Source of the DNA: Leclercia sp. 29361
GTDB taxonomy: Bacteria; Pseudomonadota; Gammaproteobacteria; Enterobacterales; Enterobacteriaceae
Reading direction: 5' to 3'
Assembly (NCBI RefSeq): GCF_011290365.1
Contig: NZ_CP049786.1
Coordinates: 2,542,001-2,606,000 of the forward strand
Length of the DNA: 64,000 bases
In this document: piece after piece, positions 27,701-37,031 of the stretch
How the letters are laid out: each line of letters starts with the position of its first letter
Numbering within the stretch: the first letter of the stretch is position 1
Position numbers and translations under genes: made by a program
The notes under the pieces: model-generated
What the model was told of the DNA's origin: nothing
Seen by the model: only the letters and a program-made list of their open reading frames with translations
Database searches by the model: none

Positions 27701-28637
27701 GCTTGCTGAGCGCGTCGGCAGTATCGCGGATTTCGCGCTCGCCGCTCATAAAGATCAGGATATCGCCCGGGCTTTCGTTGCCCAGCTCGTCCACCGCATC
27801 GAAGATGGCCTGCAGCTGATCGCGCTCGGTGTCGTCGGCCTCTTCCACCATCGGACGGTAGCGCACTTCCACCGGATAGGTTCGACCGGAGACTTCAATG
27901 ATTGGCGCATTGTTGAAGTGGCGCGAAAAACGTTCCGGGTCGATGGTGGCCGAGGTGATGATCACTTTCAGATCCGGACGACGCGGCAGCAGCTCCCGCA
28001 GATAGCCCAGCAGGAAGTCGATGTTCAGGCTGCGCTCGTGCGCTTCATCGATGATGATGGTGTCGTACTGCATCAGCAGCCGGTCCTGCTGAATTTCCGC
28101 CAGCAGGATCCCGTCGGTCATCAGTTTGACCATGGTGTTGTCGCTGACGTGATCGCTGAATCGCACCTTATAACCGATACAGCCGCCCGGCTCGCTTTGC
28201 AGCTCTTCGGCAATACGGTTTGCCACGGTACGCGCCGCCAGACGCCGCGGCTGGGTGTGGCCGATCAGGCCCTTGAGCCCGCGGCCCAGCTCCATACAAA
28301 TTTTTGGCAGCTGAGTGGTTTTACCCGAGCCGGTCTCCCCCGCCACAATCACTACCTGGTGATCGCGTACGGCTTCGAGGATCTCCTGTTTCTTCTGGCT
28401 GACGGGCAGGTTTTCCGGGTAGGTGATCGCAGGACGCGCGGCTTCGCGCAGCACGACCTTACCGGCAGCCTGTTCAATCTCTTTCGCCATCTCCTGGTAG
28501 ATAGCCTGTTGTGCATCAGGATTTTTAACCTTCTTGACCCCGTGCAGACGGCGGGCAAACCGCTGTTTGTCACGCAGCATCAGCGATTCCAACTGTTGCA
28601 TCAGCATCGGGAAGGTTAATTTCTGTTGTTCTGTCAT
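24735..28637 (-). CDS. hrpA: ATP-dependent RNA helicase HrpA
   Basis: This 1300-residue protein has exactly the length of E. coli HrpA, a DEAH-box helicase that processes mRNA and has been implicated in rescuing stalled or collided ribosomes. The P-loop GETGSGKTTQ is at 100-108, the DEAH box in IIIDEAHERSLN at about 197, the motif SATIDPERFS follows, and motif VI is QRKGRCGR near 390. Next come the helicase-associated and OB-fold domains and the long DUF3418 C-terminal region typical of HrpA. It lies between the efflux insertion and azoR, in the E. coli order. Confidence 0.97.
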   Translation of the reverse strand: MTEQQKLTFPMLMQQLESLMLRDKQRFARRLHGVKKVKNPDAQQAIYQEMAKEIEQAAGKVVLREAARPAITYPENLPVSQKKQEILEAVRDHQVVIVAGETGSGKTTQLPKICMELGRGLKGLIGHTQPRRLAARTVANRIAEELQSEPGGCIGYKVRFSDHVSDNTMVKLMTDGILLAEIQQDRLLMQYDTIIIDEAHERSLNIDFLLGYLRELLPRRPDLKVIITSATIDPERFSRHFNNAPIIEVSGRTYPVEVRYRPMVEEADDTERDQLQAIFDAVDELGNESPGDILIFMSGEREIRDTADALSKRDLRHTEILPLYARLSNSEQNRVFQSHSGRRIVLATNVAETSLTVPGIKYVIDPGTARISRYSYRTKVQRLPIEPVSQASANQRKGRCGRVSEGICIRLYSEDDFLSRPEFTDPEILRTNLASVILQMTALGLGDIAAFPFVEAPDKRNIQDGVRLLEELGAITTDEQATAYKLTTQGRQLSQLPVDPRLARMVLEAQKHGCVREAMIITSALSIQDPRERPMDKQQASDEKHRRFHDKESDFLAFVNLWNYIGEQQKALSSNQFRRQCKLDFLNYLRVREWQDIYTQLRQVVKELGIPVNSEPAEYREIHIALLTGLLSHIGMKDADKQEFTGARNARFSIFPGSGLFKKPPKWTMVAELVETSRLWGRIAARIDPEWVEPVAQHLLKRSYSEPHWERAQGAVMATEKVTVYGLPVVAARKVNYSQIDPALSRELFIRHALVEGDWQTRHAFFRENLKLRSEVEELEHKTRRRDILVDDETLFEFYDQRISHDVVSARHFDSWWKKVSRDTPDLLNFEKSMLIKEGAEQVSKLDYPNFWHQGNLKLRLSYQFEPGTDADGVTVHIPLPLLNQVEESGFEWQIPGLRRELIIALIKSLPKPVRRNFVPAPNYAEAFLGRVTPLELPLLDSLERELRRMTGVTIDREDWHWDQVPDHLKISFRVVDEKNKKLQEGRSLTDLKDALKGKVQETLSAVADDGIEQSGLHIWSFGQLPESYEQKRGNYKVKAWPALVDERDSVAIKLFDNPQEQQQAMWRGLRRLLLLNIPSPIKYLHEKLPNKAKLGLYFNPYGKVLDLIDDCISCGVDQLINAAGGPVWTEEGFAKLHEKVRAELNETVVNIAKQVEQILTAVFNINKRLKGRVDMTMALGLSDVKAQMAGLVYRGFVTGNGYKRLGDTLRYLQAIEKRLEKMAIDPHRDRAQMLKVEAVQQRWQQWLNKLPPARRDDEDVQEIRWMIEELRVSFFAQQLGTPYPISDKRILQAMEQISA

Positions 28638-28828
28638 AGCGTTAACGGGCAGTGCACTGCCGGATAAAATCTCTTTTTAATGATTGATATAGAGTACCAC
28701 ATCGGTGCTTTTTGCGCCTTATTCAAAAAATTCGAACATAGGCTTCGATATATTGCGCTATCCCTGCGACAGGATTGTGAATAAAGTGTCAGCAAGCAAC
28801 GGGGCAACCCCCCTCATCAAATACATAA

Positions 28829-29446
<618 letters not shown>

Positions 29447-29454
29447 GACTTCCC

Positions 29455-29481
29455 ACTCCCACCGCCCGGTGGGAGTTTTTT
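29455..29481 (+). terminator. Terminator of azoR
   Basis: ACTCCCACC (29455-29463) pairs with GGTGGGAGT (29468-29476) across a GCCC loop and is followed by T6, nine bases after the azoR stop. Confidence 0.9.
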
Positions 29482-30219
29482 ATTTCCCCTGCCTTCTCCC
29501 GCATCTTTACGAGACGCCTCGTAGAGTTAGCATTTCTTTTTTTACGAACTGGCTGCACATTAATGGTCGTTTTTACACCATCAACAGCGGGACGGGAATT
29601 AGCTCCACAGAAATGAAAAAGCCCCAGCAATATTTTGCCGGGGCTTTTAGGGTACTACCAAATTAATAATTAACATTCATCAACTTAATTACACACTACA
29701 ACTTCAAAGATGTACTTATTCTCACAGGATTACCGTTTAAACCAGTTAACGCTACCTCCTTCGATAAGTATGTGAAATAACATTTTTTCCTGTCGTGTAC
29801 ATCACCCACGCGATATATACTCTTGATGCGTTGCCTTAATTGCGTCGCGATATTCTTAACGCCATACTTACGTACCCAAGTCGCGACCATTACTCTTTGA
29901 AACAAGGCCTTACATCATCGCGTTAACTTCCCCATCATGCGATCGTACTGATTTACTGCATGGCCTGAAAGCGTGTTCACGCTGGCGTTTACTTATTACC
30001 AGGACCCAAACTACACTACTTCGTGGCCTTTATCGCATCTCGTTACTGCTCTATTACCGCACCGTGAAACATTTATTTCTCTGTGGTGCTGAGTTCTAAT
30101 TTACTCATTATAGACGCAGTGTCAACCCTCAGATTGAGGCCTATTATATTTTCTTGTTTAATATCATAAAAACAGATATTTACGTGATCCCAATCTCGTT
30201 ATGAAGCGGGTTTTGCCGC
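29482..30219. other. Long AT-rich stretch without a convincing gene, between azoR and paaY
   Basis: Both flanking genes end facing this 738-bp stretch. It contains a small hairpin TACGAG-ACGC-CTCGTA near 29510, a strong terminator at 29617-29648, and then about 550 bp of AT-rich sequence with unusual composition. The only sizeable frame (minus strand, 29696-29905, 69 codons) has poor codon choice and no recognisable family. On the minus strand TTGACA and TATAAT occur close together around 30108-30127, but with spacing wrong for one promoter. In E. coli K-12 the same place holds a variable cluster (ydbA and others), so this may be remnant DNA or an RNA-coding region. Confidence 0.4.
29617..29648. 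terminator. Bidirectional terminator hairpin downstream of azoR
   Basis: AAAAGCCCC-A-GCAA (29617-29630) pairs with TTGC-C-GGGGCTTTT (29635-29648) around a TATT loop, giving T-runs on both strands. It lies 170 bp after azoR, so it may end a separate short transcript. Confidence 0.75.
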
Positions 30220-30816
30220 TCAACCGGCGGATTTGGGCCGCAGATTTTCATCAAACACCAGCCGCTTACGGTCCGGTTCCACCTCGTGCAGCGGCTCCAC
30301 CTGATGCATCGTCTGTTTGCAGCGATCCACCAGGGTCTGATACTCCCGGGTGCCCTGCTTTTTCCACTCCTTTTCCTGCTCGCTCAGCACCCGGATCGCT
30401 TTGGCCGGGCTGCCGATGATCAGATGGTCGGCCGGCATTTCCGCCTTCGCTTTCACAAACGCGGCCGCGCCAACAATGCTGTTTTCGCCAATCACCGCCC
30501 CGTCGATGATCACCGCATTCATCCCCACCAGCGCATTGCGGCGGATGATGCAACCGTGCAGGATCGCGCCATGACCAATATGGCCCTCCTCCTCCACCAC
30601 CGTATCCTGCTCCGGAAAACCGTGCATGATGCAGTTATCCTGGATGTTGGCTCCGTCTTTCACCAAGATACGGCCAAAATCACCGCGCAGGCTGGCGTTG
30701 GGCCCTACGTAAACCCCCTTGCCGAGGATCACATCGCCAATCAGCACCGCGGTCGGGTGGACATAACTCTCTGGCGGAACAACCGGGGTCATCCCATCAA
30801 TTTGATATACAGGCAC
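30220..30816 (-). CDS. paaY: PaaY, hexapeptide-repeat thioesterase of phenylacetate catabolism
   Basis: This 198-residue left-handed beta-helix protein is the orthologue of E. coli PaaY, of the gamma-carbonic-anhydrase-like hexapeptide family. Hexapeptide turns are seen from [26 protein letters not shown] to [18 protein letters not shown], with metal-ligand histidines in CIMHGFPEQ and [12 protein letters not shown]. PaaY hydrolyses toxic CoA intermediates (such as ring-CoA products) that trap CoA. It is the second gene of the paaXY unit, starting 10 bp after paaX. Confidence 0.93.
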   Translation of the reverse strand: MPVYQIDGMTPVVPPESYVHPTAVLIGDVILGKGVYVGPNASLRGDFGRILVKDGANIQDNCIMHGFPEQDTVVEEEGHIGHGAILHGCIIRRNALVGMNAVIIDGAVIGENSIVGAAAFVKAKAEMPADHLIIGSPAKAIRVLSEQEKEWKKQGTREYQTLVDRCKQTMHQVEPLHEVEPDRKRLVFDENLRPKSAG

Positions 30817-30826
30817 ACTACCTCCT

Positions 30827-31753
30827 TTACGCAGGCGTCAGGCCGCCGAAGCGTTGCCAGTAAGAAGAGCCCGGCGACGGCAGTTCGCCGACGCTGGTCT
30901 CGCCTTTCTCACTGACAAACGCCAGCGCACCCGGCGCGACGCGCTGATAAATGTTGATGCACAGCTGGCGGGCCGTCTGGCCTGCCCAGTGCGACGGGAG
31001 TAACTCTTCCGGCAACAGCGGATCTTTCAGCACCACCCGGCGATAAAAATGGATCAGCAGCAGCTGGATCTGGAAGCAGCGTTCCGGCGTCAGCTCATCC
31101 GGGGTGGCCTCCCGCAGCAGCGGCAGGAGCGGACGGAACGAGTCGATAAAGGTTTCATACATGACGTTCTGCTCGCTGAGCTGCCAGCACTCCTCCACCC
31201 GGGAGCGCAGCGCGGCGCGGGAGAGCGCCAGCGGCGAATGCGCCTCAAAGCAGATGACGTTCTCGGCCACCCCCGCTTCGTGCAGTAACGTCTGCACGTC
31301 TGCCAGCTGCTGCGACGGCGAGGCCATCAGGCTGGGTGCCAGAGTGCCGAACCCCTGCCAGATCAACTGCTTTTTCACATCCGCCAGCGTGGCTTTGTCC
31401 ATTCCTTCGGAGAGCAGCAGCAACCATTTGCCGTCCCAGGCCGGTAGTTCTGCGCGGTAAATTTTCGCCTCGGCGCGACGGGTTAAGCGCAGCCCTTTGT
31501 CGCTCAGGCGGTAAAAGCTGCGTCGGCCGATGCGAACCACATCCAGCCAGCCCTCTTTGTTCAGGCGGAACAGCGCGGTGCGCACGAAGCGTTCACCAAA
31601 TCCCATTCCCTCCAGCAGTGCCGCCAGGCTTCCCAGCCAGACTTCGCCGCCGCGATGCGACAGCGCATCACCGTACAGGGAGGAGATCAACGAGGTGCCG
31701 CTGACGGGAACGGAACTGACCGCGTGCTGGATAAAGGCGTCGAGTTTACTCAT
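30827..31753 (-). CDS. paaX: PaaX, phenylacetyl-CoA-responsive repressor
   Basis: This 308-residue GntR-like repressor shuts off the paa operons until phenylacetyl-CoA binds. The N-terminal winged helix spans about 25-90 ([41 protein letters not shown]), followed by the PaaX central and C-terminal domains. I use the start [12 protein letters not shown] by homology to E. coli PaaX; an ATG three codons upstream is possible, and neither has a strong ribosome site. A TGATTC/GAATCA repeat overlaps the start region, suggesting autoregulation. It is separated from paaK by a terminator. Confidence 0.95.
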   Translation of the reverse strand: MSKLDAFIQHAVSSVPVSGTSLISSLYGDALSHRGGEVWLGSLAALLEGMGFGERFVRTALFRLNKEGWLDVVRIGRRSFYRLSDKGLRLTRRAEAKIYRAELPAWDGKWLLLLSEGMDKATLADVKKQLIWQGFGTLAPSLMASPSQQLADVQTLLHEAGVAENVICFEAHSPLALSRAALRSRVEECWQLSEQNVMYETFIDSFRPLLPLLREATPDELTPERCFQIQLLLIHFYRRVVLKDPLLPEELLPSHWAGQTARQLCINIYQRVAPGALAFVSEKGETSVGELPSPGSSYWQRFGGLTPA

Positions 31754-31754
31754 G

Positions 31755-31792
31755 TGATTCATTCTGTTGTGATTATTATGTCGGATGAATCA
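31755..31792 (-). promoter_or_regulatory. Candidate PaaX operator at paaX
   Basis: TGATTC (31755-31760) and GAATCA (31787-31792) form an inverted repeat with a 26-nt spacer directly upstream of the paaX start. The same hexamers flank the paaA and paaZ promoters, pointing to autoregulation by PaaX. Confidence 0.6.
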
Positions 31793-31803
31793 TAGCATAG
31801 CCC

Positions 31804-31839
31804 CAAAAGCCTGACCCTCCCCAATACGGAGAGGGTCAG
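31804..31839 (-). terminator. Terminator of the paaABCDEFGHIJK operon
   Basis: On the minus strand CTGACCCTC and GAGGGTCAG (31831-31839 and 31811-31819 in plus coordinates) form a 9-bp stem, followed by GC and T4. It lies just after the paaK stop and separates it from paaXY. Confidence 0.7.
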
Positions 31840-31849
31840 CAGGCCGGGA

Positions 31850-33172
31850 TTAGCCGTTGGCAGCGGCCTTACGCAGGTCGAAGACGCGACAGGCTTTGCC
31901 TTCGGAACGCGGGATGCTGCCGCAGTTGACAATGGTCACGTCGGTGGAGATCCCTACCATCGACTTGATGCGGTGGCGCAGCTCATGGCACACGTGGCAG
32001 CGCTGCTCGTGGGTCAGGGTTAAGCTGCTCTGTTTCAGCTCCACCTTCACCGAAAGCGAATCAAGATGGCCCCGACGATTTACCTCCAGCTGGTAGTGCG
32101 GCGACAGGTGCTCGAACTTGACGATCTCCTCTTCCAGCTGGGACGGGAAGACGTTCACGCCGCGGATGATCAGCATGTCGTCGCTGCGGCCGCTGATGCG
32201 ATCCATACGGCGCATGGTGCGGGCGGTACCCGGCAGCAGGCGGGTCAGGTCGCGGGTGCGGTAGCGGATCACCGGCAGCGCCTCTTTGGTCAGGGTGGTG
32301 AACAGCAGTTCGCCCTGCTCGCCGTCGTTCAGCGGCGTGCCATCGTTCGGGTTGACAATTTCCGGGTAGAAGTGATCTTCCCAGATGGTCGGGCCGTCGG
32401 CGGTTTCGATACACTCCATCGCCACGCCCGGGCCCATTACTTCCGAAAGGCCGTAGATGTCGAGGGCGGTGATCCCGAGGCGTTTTTCGATTTCACGGCG
32501 CATCGCCAGGGTCCAGGGTTCGGCACCAAACACGCCGACCCGCAGGGAGCACTGGCTGGCATCGCCGCCCATCTGGCGCTCAAGCTCTTCAATCAGGTTG
32601 AGGCAGTAGGATGGCGTCACCATGATCATGTCCGGCTGGAAATCGCGGATCAGCTGGGCCTGTTTCTCGGTCTGGCCGCCGGACATCGGGATCACTGTCG
32701 CGCCTAAACGCTCGGCACCGTAGTGCGCCCCCAGTCCGCCGGTAAACAGTCCGTAGCCATAAGCCACATGAATTTTATCTTTCGCACTGCCGCCTGCAGC
32801 CCGCAGAGAGCGCGCCACAATGTTGGCCCAGTTATCAATGTCGTTTTGTGTGTAGCCGACCACGGTCGGTTTGCCGGTAGTGCCTGAGGAGGCATGAATA
32901 CGCACCACCTGCTCCATCGGTACTGCGAAAGTGTCGAAGGGATAGTTGTCGCGCAGATCCTGTTTGGTGGTGCACGGGAACTTGCGGATATCCGCTAACT
33001 CTTTGAAATCGTCAGGATGGACACCCGCCGCATCAAACTTGCGTTTGTACATCGGGACGTTGTTATACGCGTGTTCTAAGGTCCACTTCAGGCGCTGGGT
33101 TTGCAGGGCCTGCAGTTCATCCAGGGACGCGGTTTCGATCGGATCCAGCTTCGTTGTCGTTGTGATTTTCAT
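31850..33172 (-). CDS. paaK: Phenylacetate-CoA ligase PaaK
   Basis: This 440-residue AMP-forming ligase activates phenylacetate to phenylacetyl-CoA using ATP, the entry step of the pathway. The phosphate-binding motif HASSGTTGKPTVVGYT is near residue 95, and DIYGLSEVMGPGVAMEC and the hinge region YRTRDLTRLLPG are typical of the PaaK branch. It is the last gene of the long paaABCDEFGHIJK operon, 28 bp after paaJ. Confidence 0.96.
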   Translation of the reverse strand: MKITTTTKLDPIETASLDELQALQTQRLKWTLEHAYNNVPMYKRKFDAAGVHPDDFKELADIRKFPCTTKQDLRDNYPFDTFAVPMEQVVRIHASSGTTGKPTVVGYTQNDIDNWANIVARSLRAAGGSAKDKIHVAYGYGLFTGGLGAHYGAERLGATVIPMSGGQTEKQAQLIRDFQPDMIMVTPSYCLNLIEELERQMGGDASQCSLRVGVFGAEPWTLAMRREIEKRLGITALDIYGLSEVMGPGVAMECIETADGPTIWEDHFYPEIVNPNDGTPLNDGEQGELLFTTLTKEALPVIRYRTRDLTRLLPGTARTMRRMDRISGRSDDMLIIRGVNVFPSQLEEEIVKFEHLSPHYQLEVNRRGHLDSLSVKVELKQSSLTLTHEQRCHVCHELRHRIKSMVGISTDVTIVNCGSIPRSEGKACRVFDLRKAAANG

Positions 33173-33200
33173 TGTAGGGTACTCACATTTTTATAATTGT

Positions 33201-34406
33201 TCAGACACGCTCAAGGATCATGGCAATGCCCTGACCGACACCAATGCACATCGTGCAGAGCGCATAACGCCCTTTCCGACGGTGCAGCTCGTTGCTGGCG
33301 GCCAGCGCCAGACGGGCCCCGCTCATCCCCAGCGGATGGCCTAAAGCAATCGCGCCGCCGTTAGGGTTCACATGGGGAGCATCGTCCGGCAGCCCCAGCT
33401 CGCGCAGCACGCCCAGCGCCTGCGAAGCAAAGGCTTCATTCAGTTCGATAACGTCCATATCGTTGATGCTAAGCCCGGCGCGCTCCAGCACGCGGCGGGT
33501 GGCCGGCACCGGGCCCAACCCCATCAGACGCGGTTCCACCCCGGCGGTGGCCATCGCCACGATGCGGGTACGCGGGGTTAAGCCCTGCGCCGCGGCCATC
33601 TCCTCGCTGGCGATAATCAGCGCTGCGGCACCGTCGTTCACGCCGGAGGCATTACCTGCGGTGACCACGCCACCGGCGCGGAACGGCGCTTTCAGCCCGG
33701 CCAGCATCTCGAGGGTGGTCTCCGGGCGCAGATGTTCATCATGCATCACTTCAGTCACCGCCCCTTTTTTGCCTTTAATCATCACCGGGACGATCTCCTG
33801 GGCCAGGATGCCGTTGGCCTGAGCCTGAGCGGTGCGCTGCTGGCTGCGGAAAGCAAAGGCGTCCTGATCTTCACGGGAAATCTTTAACAATTCCGCTACA
33901 TTCTCTGCCGTTTCCGGCATGCTGTCAGAACCAAATTGCTGCGCCATGAGCGGGTTCACAAAACGCCAGCCGATGGTGGTATCGAAGATTTCATTCTGAC
34001 GCTGGAAGGCGCTGGTGGCTTTTCCCATCACGAAGGGCGCACGGGACATCGACTCCACGCCCCCGGCGATCATCAGGTCACCATCACCGGCGCGAATGGC
34101 GCGGGCAGCAAAGCCCAGCGCATCCAGGCCGGAGCCGCACAGGCGGTTGAGGGTGGTGCCGGAGACGGTCTGCGGCAGCCCGGCCAGCAGCAGGGACATG
34201 CGCGCCACGTTGCGGTTGTCTTCCCCCGCCTGGTTGGCACAGCCAAAAATCACATCATCAATGCGTTCCGCATCCAGACCCGGGTTACGCACCAGCAGCT
34301 CGCGCAGCGGGATGGCGCCCAGATCGTCCGCGCGCACGCCGGATAATGCCCCGGCATAGCGGCCAATAGGGGTACGGATCCCGTCACAAATAAAGGCGTC
34401 ACGCAT
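33201..34406 (-). CDS. paaJ: 3-oxoadipyl-CoA/3-oxo-5,6-dehydrosuberyl-CoA thiolase PaaJ
   Basis: This 401-residue thiolase catalyses two steps of phenylacetate breakdown, releasing acetyl-CoA from 3-oxo-5,6-dehydrosuberyl-CoA and later acetyl-CoA plus succinyl-CoA from 3-oxoadipyl-CoA. The acyl-enzyme Cys is in LNRLCGSGLDAL (about 90), the His in GGAIALGHPLGMSGAR, and the second Cys in CTMCIGVGQG at the C-terminus. Its ATG overlaps the paaI stop by one base (TAATG), so the two are coupled. Confidence 0.96.
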   Translation of the reverse strand: MRDAFICDGIRTPIGRYAGALSGVRADDLGAIPLRELLVRNPGLDAERIDDVIFGCANQAGEDNRNVARMSLLLAGLPQTVSGTTLNRLCGSGLDALGFAARAIRAGDGDLMIAGGVESMSRAPFVMGKATSAFQRQNEIFDTTIGWRFVNPLMAQQFGSDSMPETAENVAELLKISREDQDAFAFRSQQRTAQAQANGILAQEIVPVMIKGKKGAVTEVMHDEHLRPETTLEMLAGLKAPFRAGGVVTAGNASGVNDGAAALIIASEEMAAAQGLTPRTRIVAMATAGVEPRLMGLGPVPATRRVLERAGLSINDMDVIELNEAFASQALGVLRELGLPDDAPHVNPNGGAIALGHPLGMSGARLALAASNELHRRKGRYALCTMCIGVGQGIAMILERV

Positions 34407-34828
34407 TATGCTTCTCCTGTAATAGTGCCGCCGATGCGGTGGGATTTCCCACGGAACAGGGCAACGGTTTTTTGCTGTTGGTTAACAATTTCAATGTCGT
34501 ACACGCCGGTCTGTTTCCCCTGATGGCGCACCTGCGCGGTGGCGGTGAGCTTGTCATGGGCAAAGGCCGGACGCACAAAATCGATGGTGCAGCCCGAGGC
34601 CACCGCCGCCAGCCCCTGACTGTTGCAGGCGTAGGCGAAGGCCGTATCGGCAAGGGTAAACAGCTGGCCGCCGTGGCAACTTTTGTGACCGTTGAGCATC
34701 TGCGGGGTGACGGTCATGGTCAGCACGGCGACGCCGTCATCCATCTCAATAATGTCGATGCCACAGGACTGGGCGCAGGCATCGTTTTCATACATGGCGC
34801 GGGCGTTGCGCCAGGCGTTATGACTCAT
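34406..34828 (-). CDS. paaI: PaaI, hot-dog acyl-CoA thioesterase
   Basis: This 140-residue hot-dog thioesterase hydrolyses ring-hydroxylated phenylacetyl-CoA and related dead-end CoA esters, freeing CoA. The family core NGHKSCHGGQLFTLADTAFAYACN carries the catalytic Asp. Its start lies inside the end of paaH (11-bp overlap) and its stop overlaps paaJ, so it is tightly embedded in the operon. Confidence 0.95.
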   Translation of the reverse strand: MSHNAWRNARAMYENDACAQSCGIDIIEMDDGVAVLTMTVTPQMLNGHKSCHGGQLFTLADTAFAYACNSQGLAAVASGCTIDFVRPAFAHDKLTATAQVRHQGKQTGVYDIEIVNQQQKTVALFRGKSHRIGGTITGEA

Positions 34829-36242
34829 AGCTACTCTCCAGAAGCGCGCGCTGGCGCAGCAGGGATGACGGACGGTAACGCTCTTCGCCGTAGTGGCGTT
34901 GCAGGTTTTCCAGCAGGATCAGCAGACGCTGCCAGCCAAGCTGTTCTCCCCACGCCAGGGGGCCGCGCGGGTAGTTCACCCCGAGGCGCATGGCGGTATC
35001 GATATCCTGTTCGCTGGCAACCCCTTTTTGCAGGGCGTCGAGGGCTTCGTTGACGATCATCGCCACCGTGCGCCAGATCAGCAGGCCGGGATAATCCGCC
35101 ACCTGCAGGATGCGCTTGCCCTGCTGCTGCAGATGCCGGACCGCTTTCAGGGTAGCGGAGGCCGGGTTGCTGGCCGCGGCGGCAATCACCGCTACATCCC
35201 CTTCTTGCCGATCGATGACCACTACCGGCTGGCCGTGACGGTTTGCCAGCGCCTGGGCAGTCTCGCCCTGAGTCTCGATCAGCAGCAGGCCGTCAATTTC
35301 GGTGACACCGTCACTTCTTCGCTGCACGCTCATGGCGCTCCAGGTGTCGCCAAGGGTCTCCAGCCAGTTCACGGCAGGCCTCTCGCTGCGCCAGTTGTAG
35401 ACGCCCTGGCCGCTTTTCTTACCGAAGCGCCCGGCCAGCACCAGCTCCTGCTGCACCAGCGACGGCAGGAAACGGCGCTCCTGCCAGAAGGCGTTAAATA
35501 CTGAACAGGTGACGGCGAAGTTGACGTCCTGGCCGATCATGTCGGTCAGCTCCAGCGGCCCCATCGGGAAGCCCGCGCCGTCGCGCAGCGCCGCGTCGAT
35601 AATTTCCGGGGCGGCCACCTGCTCTTCCAGCGCCCGCCAGGCTTCGGCGTAGTACGGACGCGCCACGCGGTTAACGATAAAGCCCGGAGTGGACTGGCAG
35701 CGCACCGGCTGTTTACCCCAGTTCACCGCCAGCTCGCTCAGTTGCGCCACCACTTCTTCCGAGGTCGCCAGCCCGCTCACCACCTCTACCAGCTTCATCA
35801 CCGGGGCCGGATTAAAAAAGTGCAGCCCGGCCACGCGCTCGGGGTGGCGCAGGTCGGCGGCAATTGCGGTGATCGAGATAGAGGAGGTGTTGCTGGTCAG
35901 GAGCGTGTTGGCCGGGCAGATCTCTGCCAGTTCAGCAAAGAGCGCTTTTTTAATTTCCATCTGCTCAGAGGCCGCTTCAATCACCAGGTCGGCCGCCGCC
36001 AGGGCGTGAATGTCGGTGACCGGGTTTAGTCGCTGGAGCGTCTGCTCGCAGGCCTGGGCGCTCAGCTTGCCCCGCGCCACGCGGGACTCCAGACGGGTGC
36101 GGATGCCGTCAATGGCGCGGGTGATGGCCCCGGCATTGATGTCATACACCAGCACCGGATGCCCGTGGCTGGCCGCCACTTCGGCAATCCCCGCCCCCAT
36201 GATGCCGCTGCCAATCACCGCCACGGTATGAATTGTCGTCAT
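34818..36242 (-). CDS. paaH: 3-hydroxyadipyl-CoA dehydrogenase PaaH
   Basis: This 474-residue NAD-dependent 3-hydroxyacyl-CoA dehydrogenase oxidises 3-hydroxyadipyl-CoA to 3-oxoadipyl-CoA. The NAD-binding motif VIGSGIMGAGIAEVAA begins at residue 9, and GLHFFNPAPVMKLVEVV holds the catalytic His; two C-terminal 3HCDH domains follow (about 190-290 and 380-470). The start MTTIHTVAVIG follows GGGGAAATAAG, where the paaG stop sits; the longer in-frame version would run 95 bases back into paaG. Confidence 0.95.
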   Translation of the reverse strand: MTTIHTVAVIGSGIMGAGIAEVAASHGHPVLVYDINAGAITRAIDGIRTRLESRVARGKLSAQACEQTLQRLNPVTDIHALAAADLVIEAASEQMEIKKALFAELAEICPANTLLTSNTSSISITAIAADLRHPERVAGLHFFNPAPVMKLVEVVSGLATSEEVVAQLSELAVNWGKQPVRCQSTPGFIVNRVARPYYAEAWRALEEQVAAPEIIDAALRDGAGFPMGPLELTDMIGQDVNFAVTCSVFNAFWQERRFLPSLVQQELVLAGRFGKKSGQGVYNWRSERPAVNWLETLGDTWSAMSVQRRSDGVTEIDGLLLIETQGETAQALANRHGQPVVVIDRQEGDVAVIAAAASNPASATLKAVRHLQQQGKRILQVADYPGLLIWRTVAMIVNEALDALQKGVASEQDIDTAMRLGVNYPRGPLAWGEQLGWQRLLILLENLQRHYGEERYRPSSLLRQRALLESSYES

Positions 36243-36243
36243 C

Positions 36244-37029
36244 TTATTTCCCCGTAAACTGCGGCACGCGTTTGTTGAGGAAGGCGCTGACGCCTTCCCG
36301 GTAGTCGGCACTGCGTCCGGCCAGGCGCTGATAGTCACGCTCCAGATCCAGCTGTACGTCCAGGGTGTTGGTTTCGGCGGAGTTGATCGCCTGCTTGATC
36401 AGCCCCAGGCCAAAGGTCGGCTGCGCGGCCAGATGCAACGCCAGCTGGTGGGCGGTGTCGTTCAGTTCAGCATCATCCACCACCTGCCAGATCATCCCCC
36501 AGGCGTGCGCCTGTTCAGCGCTGATCTTCTCCCCCAGCAGGGCCAGGCCCATCGCCCGGGCGCGGCCGGTGAGGCGCGGCAGCAGCCAGGTCCCGCCGGA
36601 ATCTGGTATCAGACCCAGCTTGCTGAAGGCCATCACAAAGTTCACCGAGCGGGCGGCGATCACGATGTCGCAGCCCAGTGCCAGGGTGGCACCGGCCCCG
36701 GCAGCGACGCCGTTCACCGCGCAGATCACCGGCTTGGGCAGTTTTGCCAGGCGCTTAACCAGCGGGTTATAAAATTTCTCCACCGACATCCCGAGGTCCG
36801 GCGCGGGGCTGTTCGGGTCGACGTTGCGGTCGTTGAGATCCTGTCCGGCGCAAAAACCGCGTCCGGCACCGGTCACCAGCAGGCAGCGCACGCTGTCGTC
36901 GCGCTCGGCCTGGGTCAGGCACGCCGCCAGCTGCAGATGCATCTCCTCGTTAAAGCTGTTGAGACGCTCCGGGCGGTTCAGGGTAATGGTCATTACCCCC
37001 TGCTCAACGTGACTCAGAATGAAATCCAT
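36244..37029 (-). CDS. paaG: Ring-1,2-epoxyphenylacetyl-CoA isomerase PaaG
   Basis: This 261-residue crotonase-fold enzyme isomerises ring-1,2-epoxyphenylacetyl-CoA to oxepin-CoA and also shifts double bonds in later intermediates. The CoA/oxyanion region GAGRGFCAGQDLND and NGVAAGAGATLALGCD is conserved, and the catalytic Asp would lie in KLGLIPDSGGTWLLPRL. Stop and paaH start are separated by one base. Confidence 0.95.
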   Translation of the reverse strand: MDFILSHVEQGVMTITLNRPERLNSFNEEMHLQLAACLTQAERDDSVRCLLVTGAGRGFCAGQDLNDRNVDPNSPAPDLGMSVEKFYNPLVKRLAKLPKPVICAVNGVAAGAGATLALGCDIVIAARSVNFVMAFSKLGLIPDSGGTWLLPRLTGRARAMGLALLGEKISAEQAHAWGMIWQVVDDAELNDTAHQLALHLAAQPTFGLGLIKQAINSAETNTLDVQLDLERDYQRLAGRSADYREGVSAFLNKRVPQFTGK

Positions 37030-37031
37030 GG

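Noticed and set aside
29696..29905. A 69-codon frame on the minus strand in the azoR-paaY spacer
   Set aside because: Weak ribosome site, unusual codon use and no recognisable family. Described in the region note, not called as a gene.
30108..30127. TTGACA and TATAAT on the minus strand as one strong promoter
   Set aside because: The hexamers are only about seven bases apart, far from the needed 16-18; at most one belongs to a promoter.
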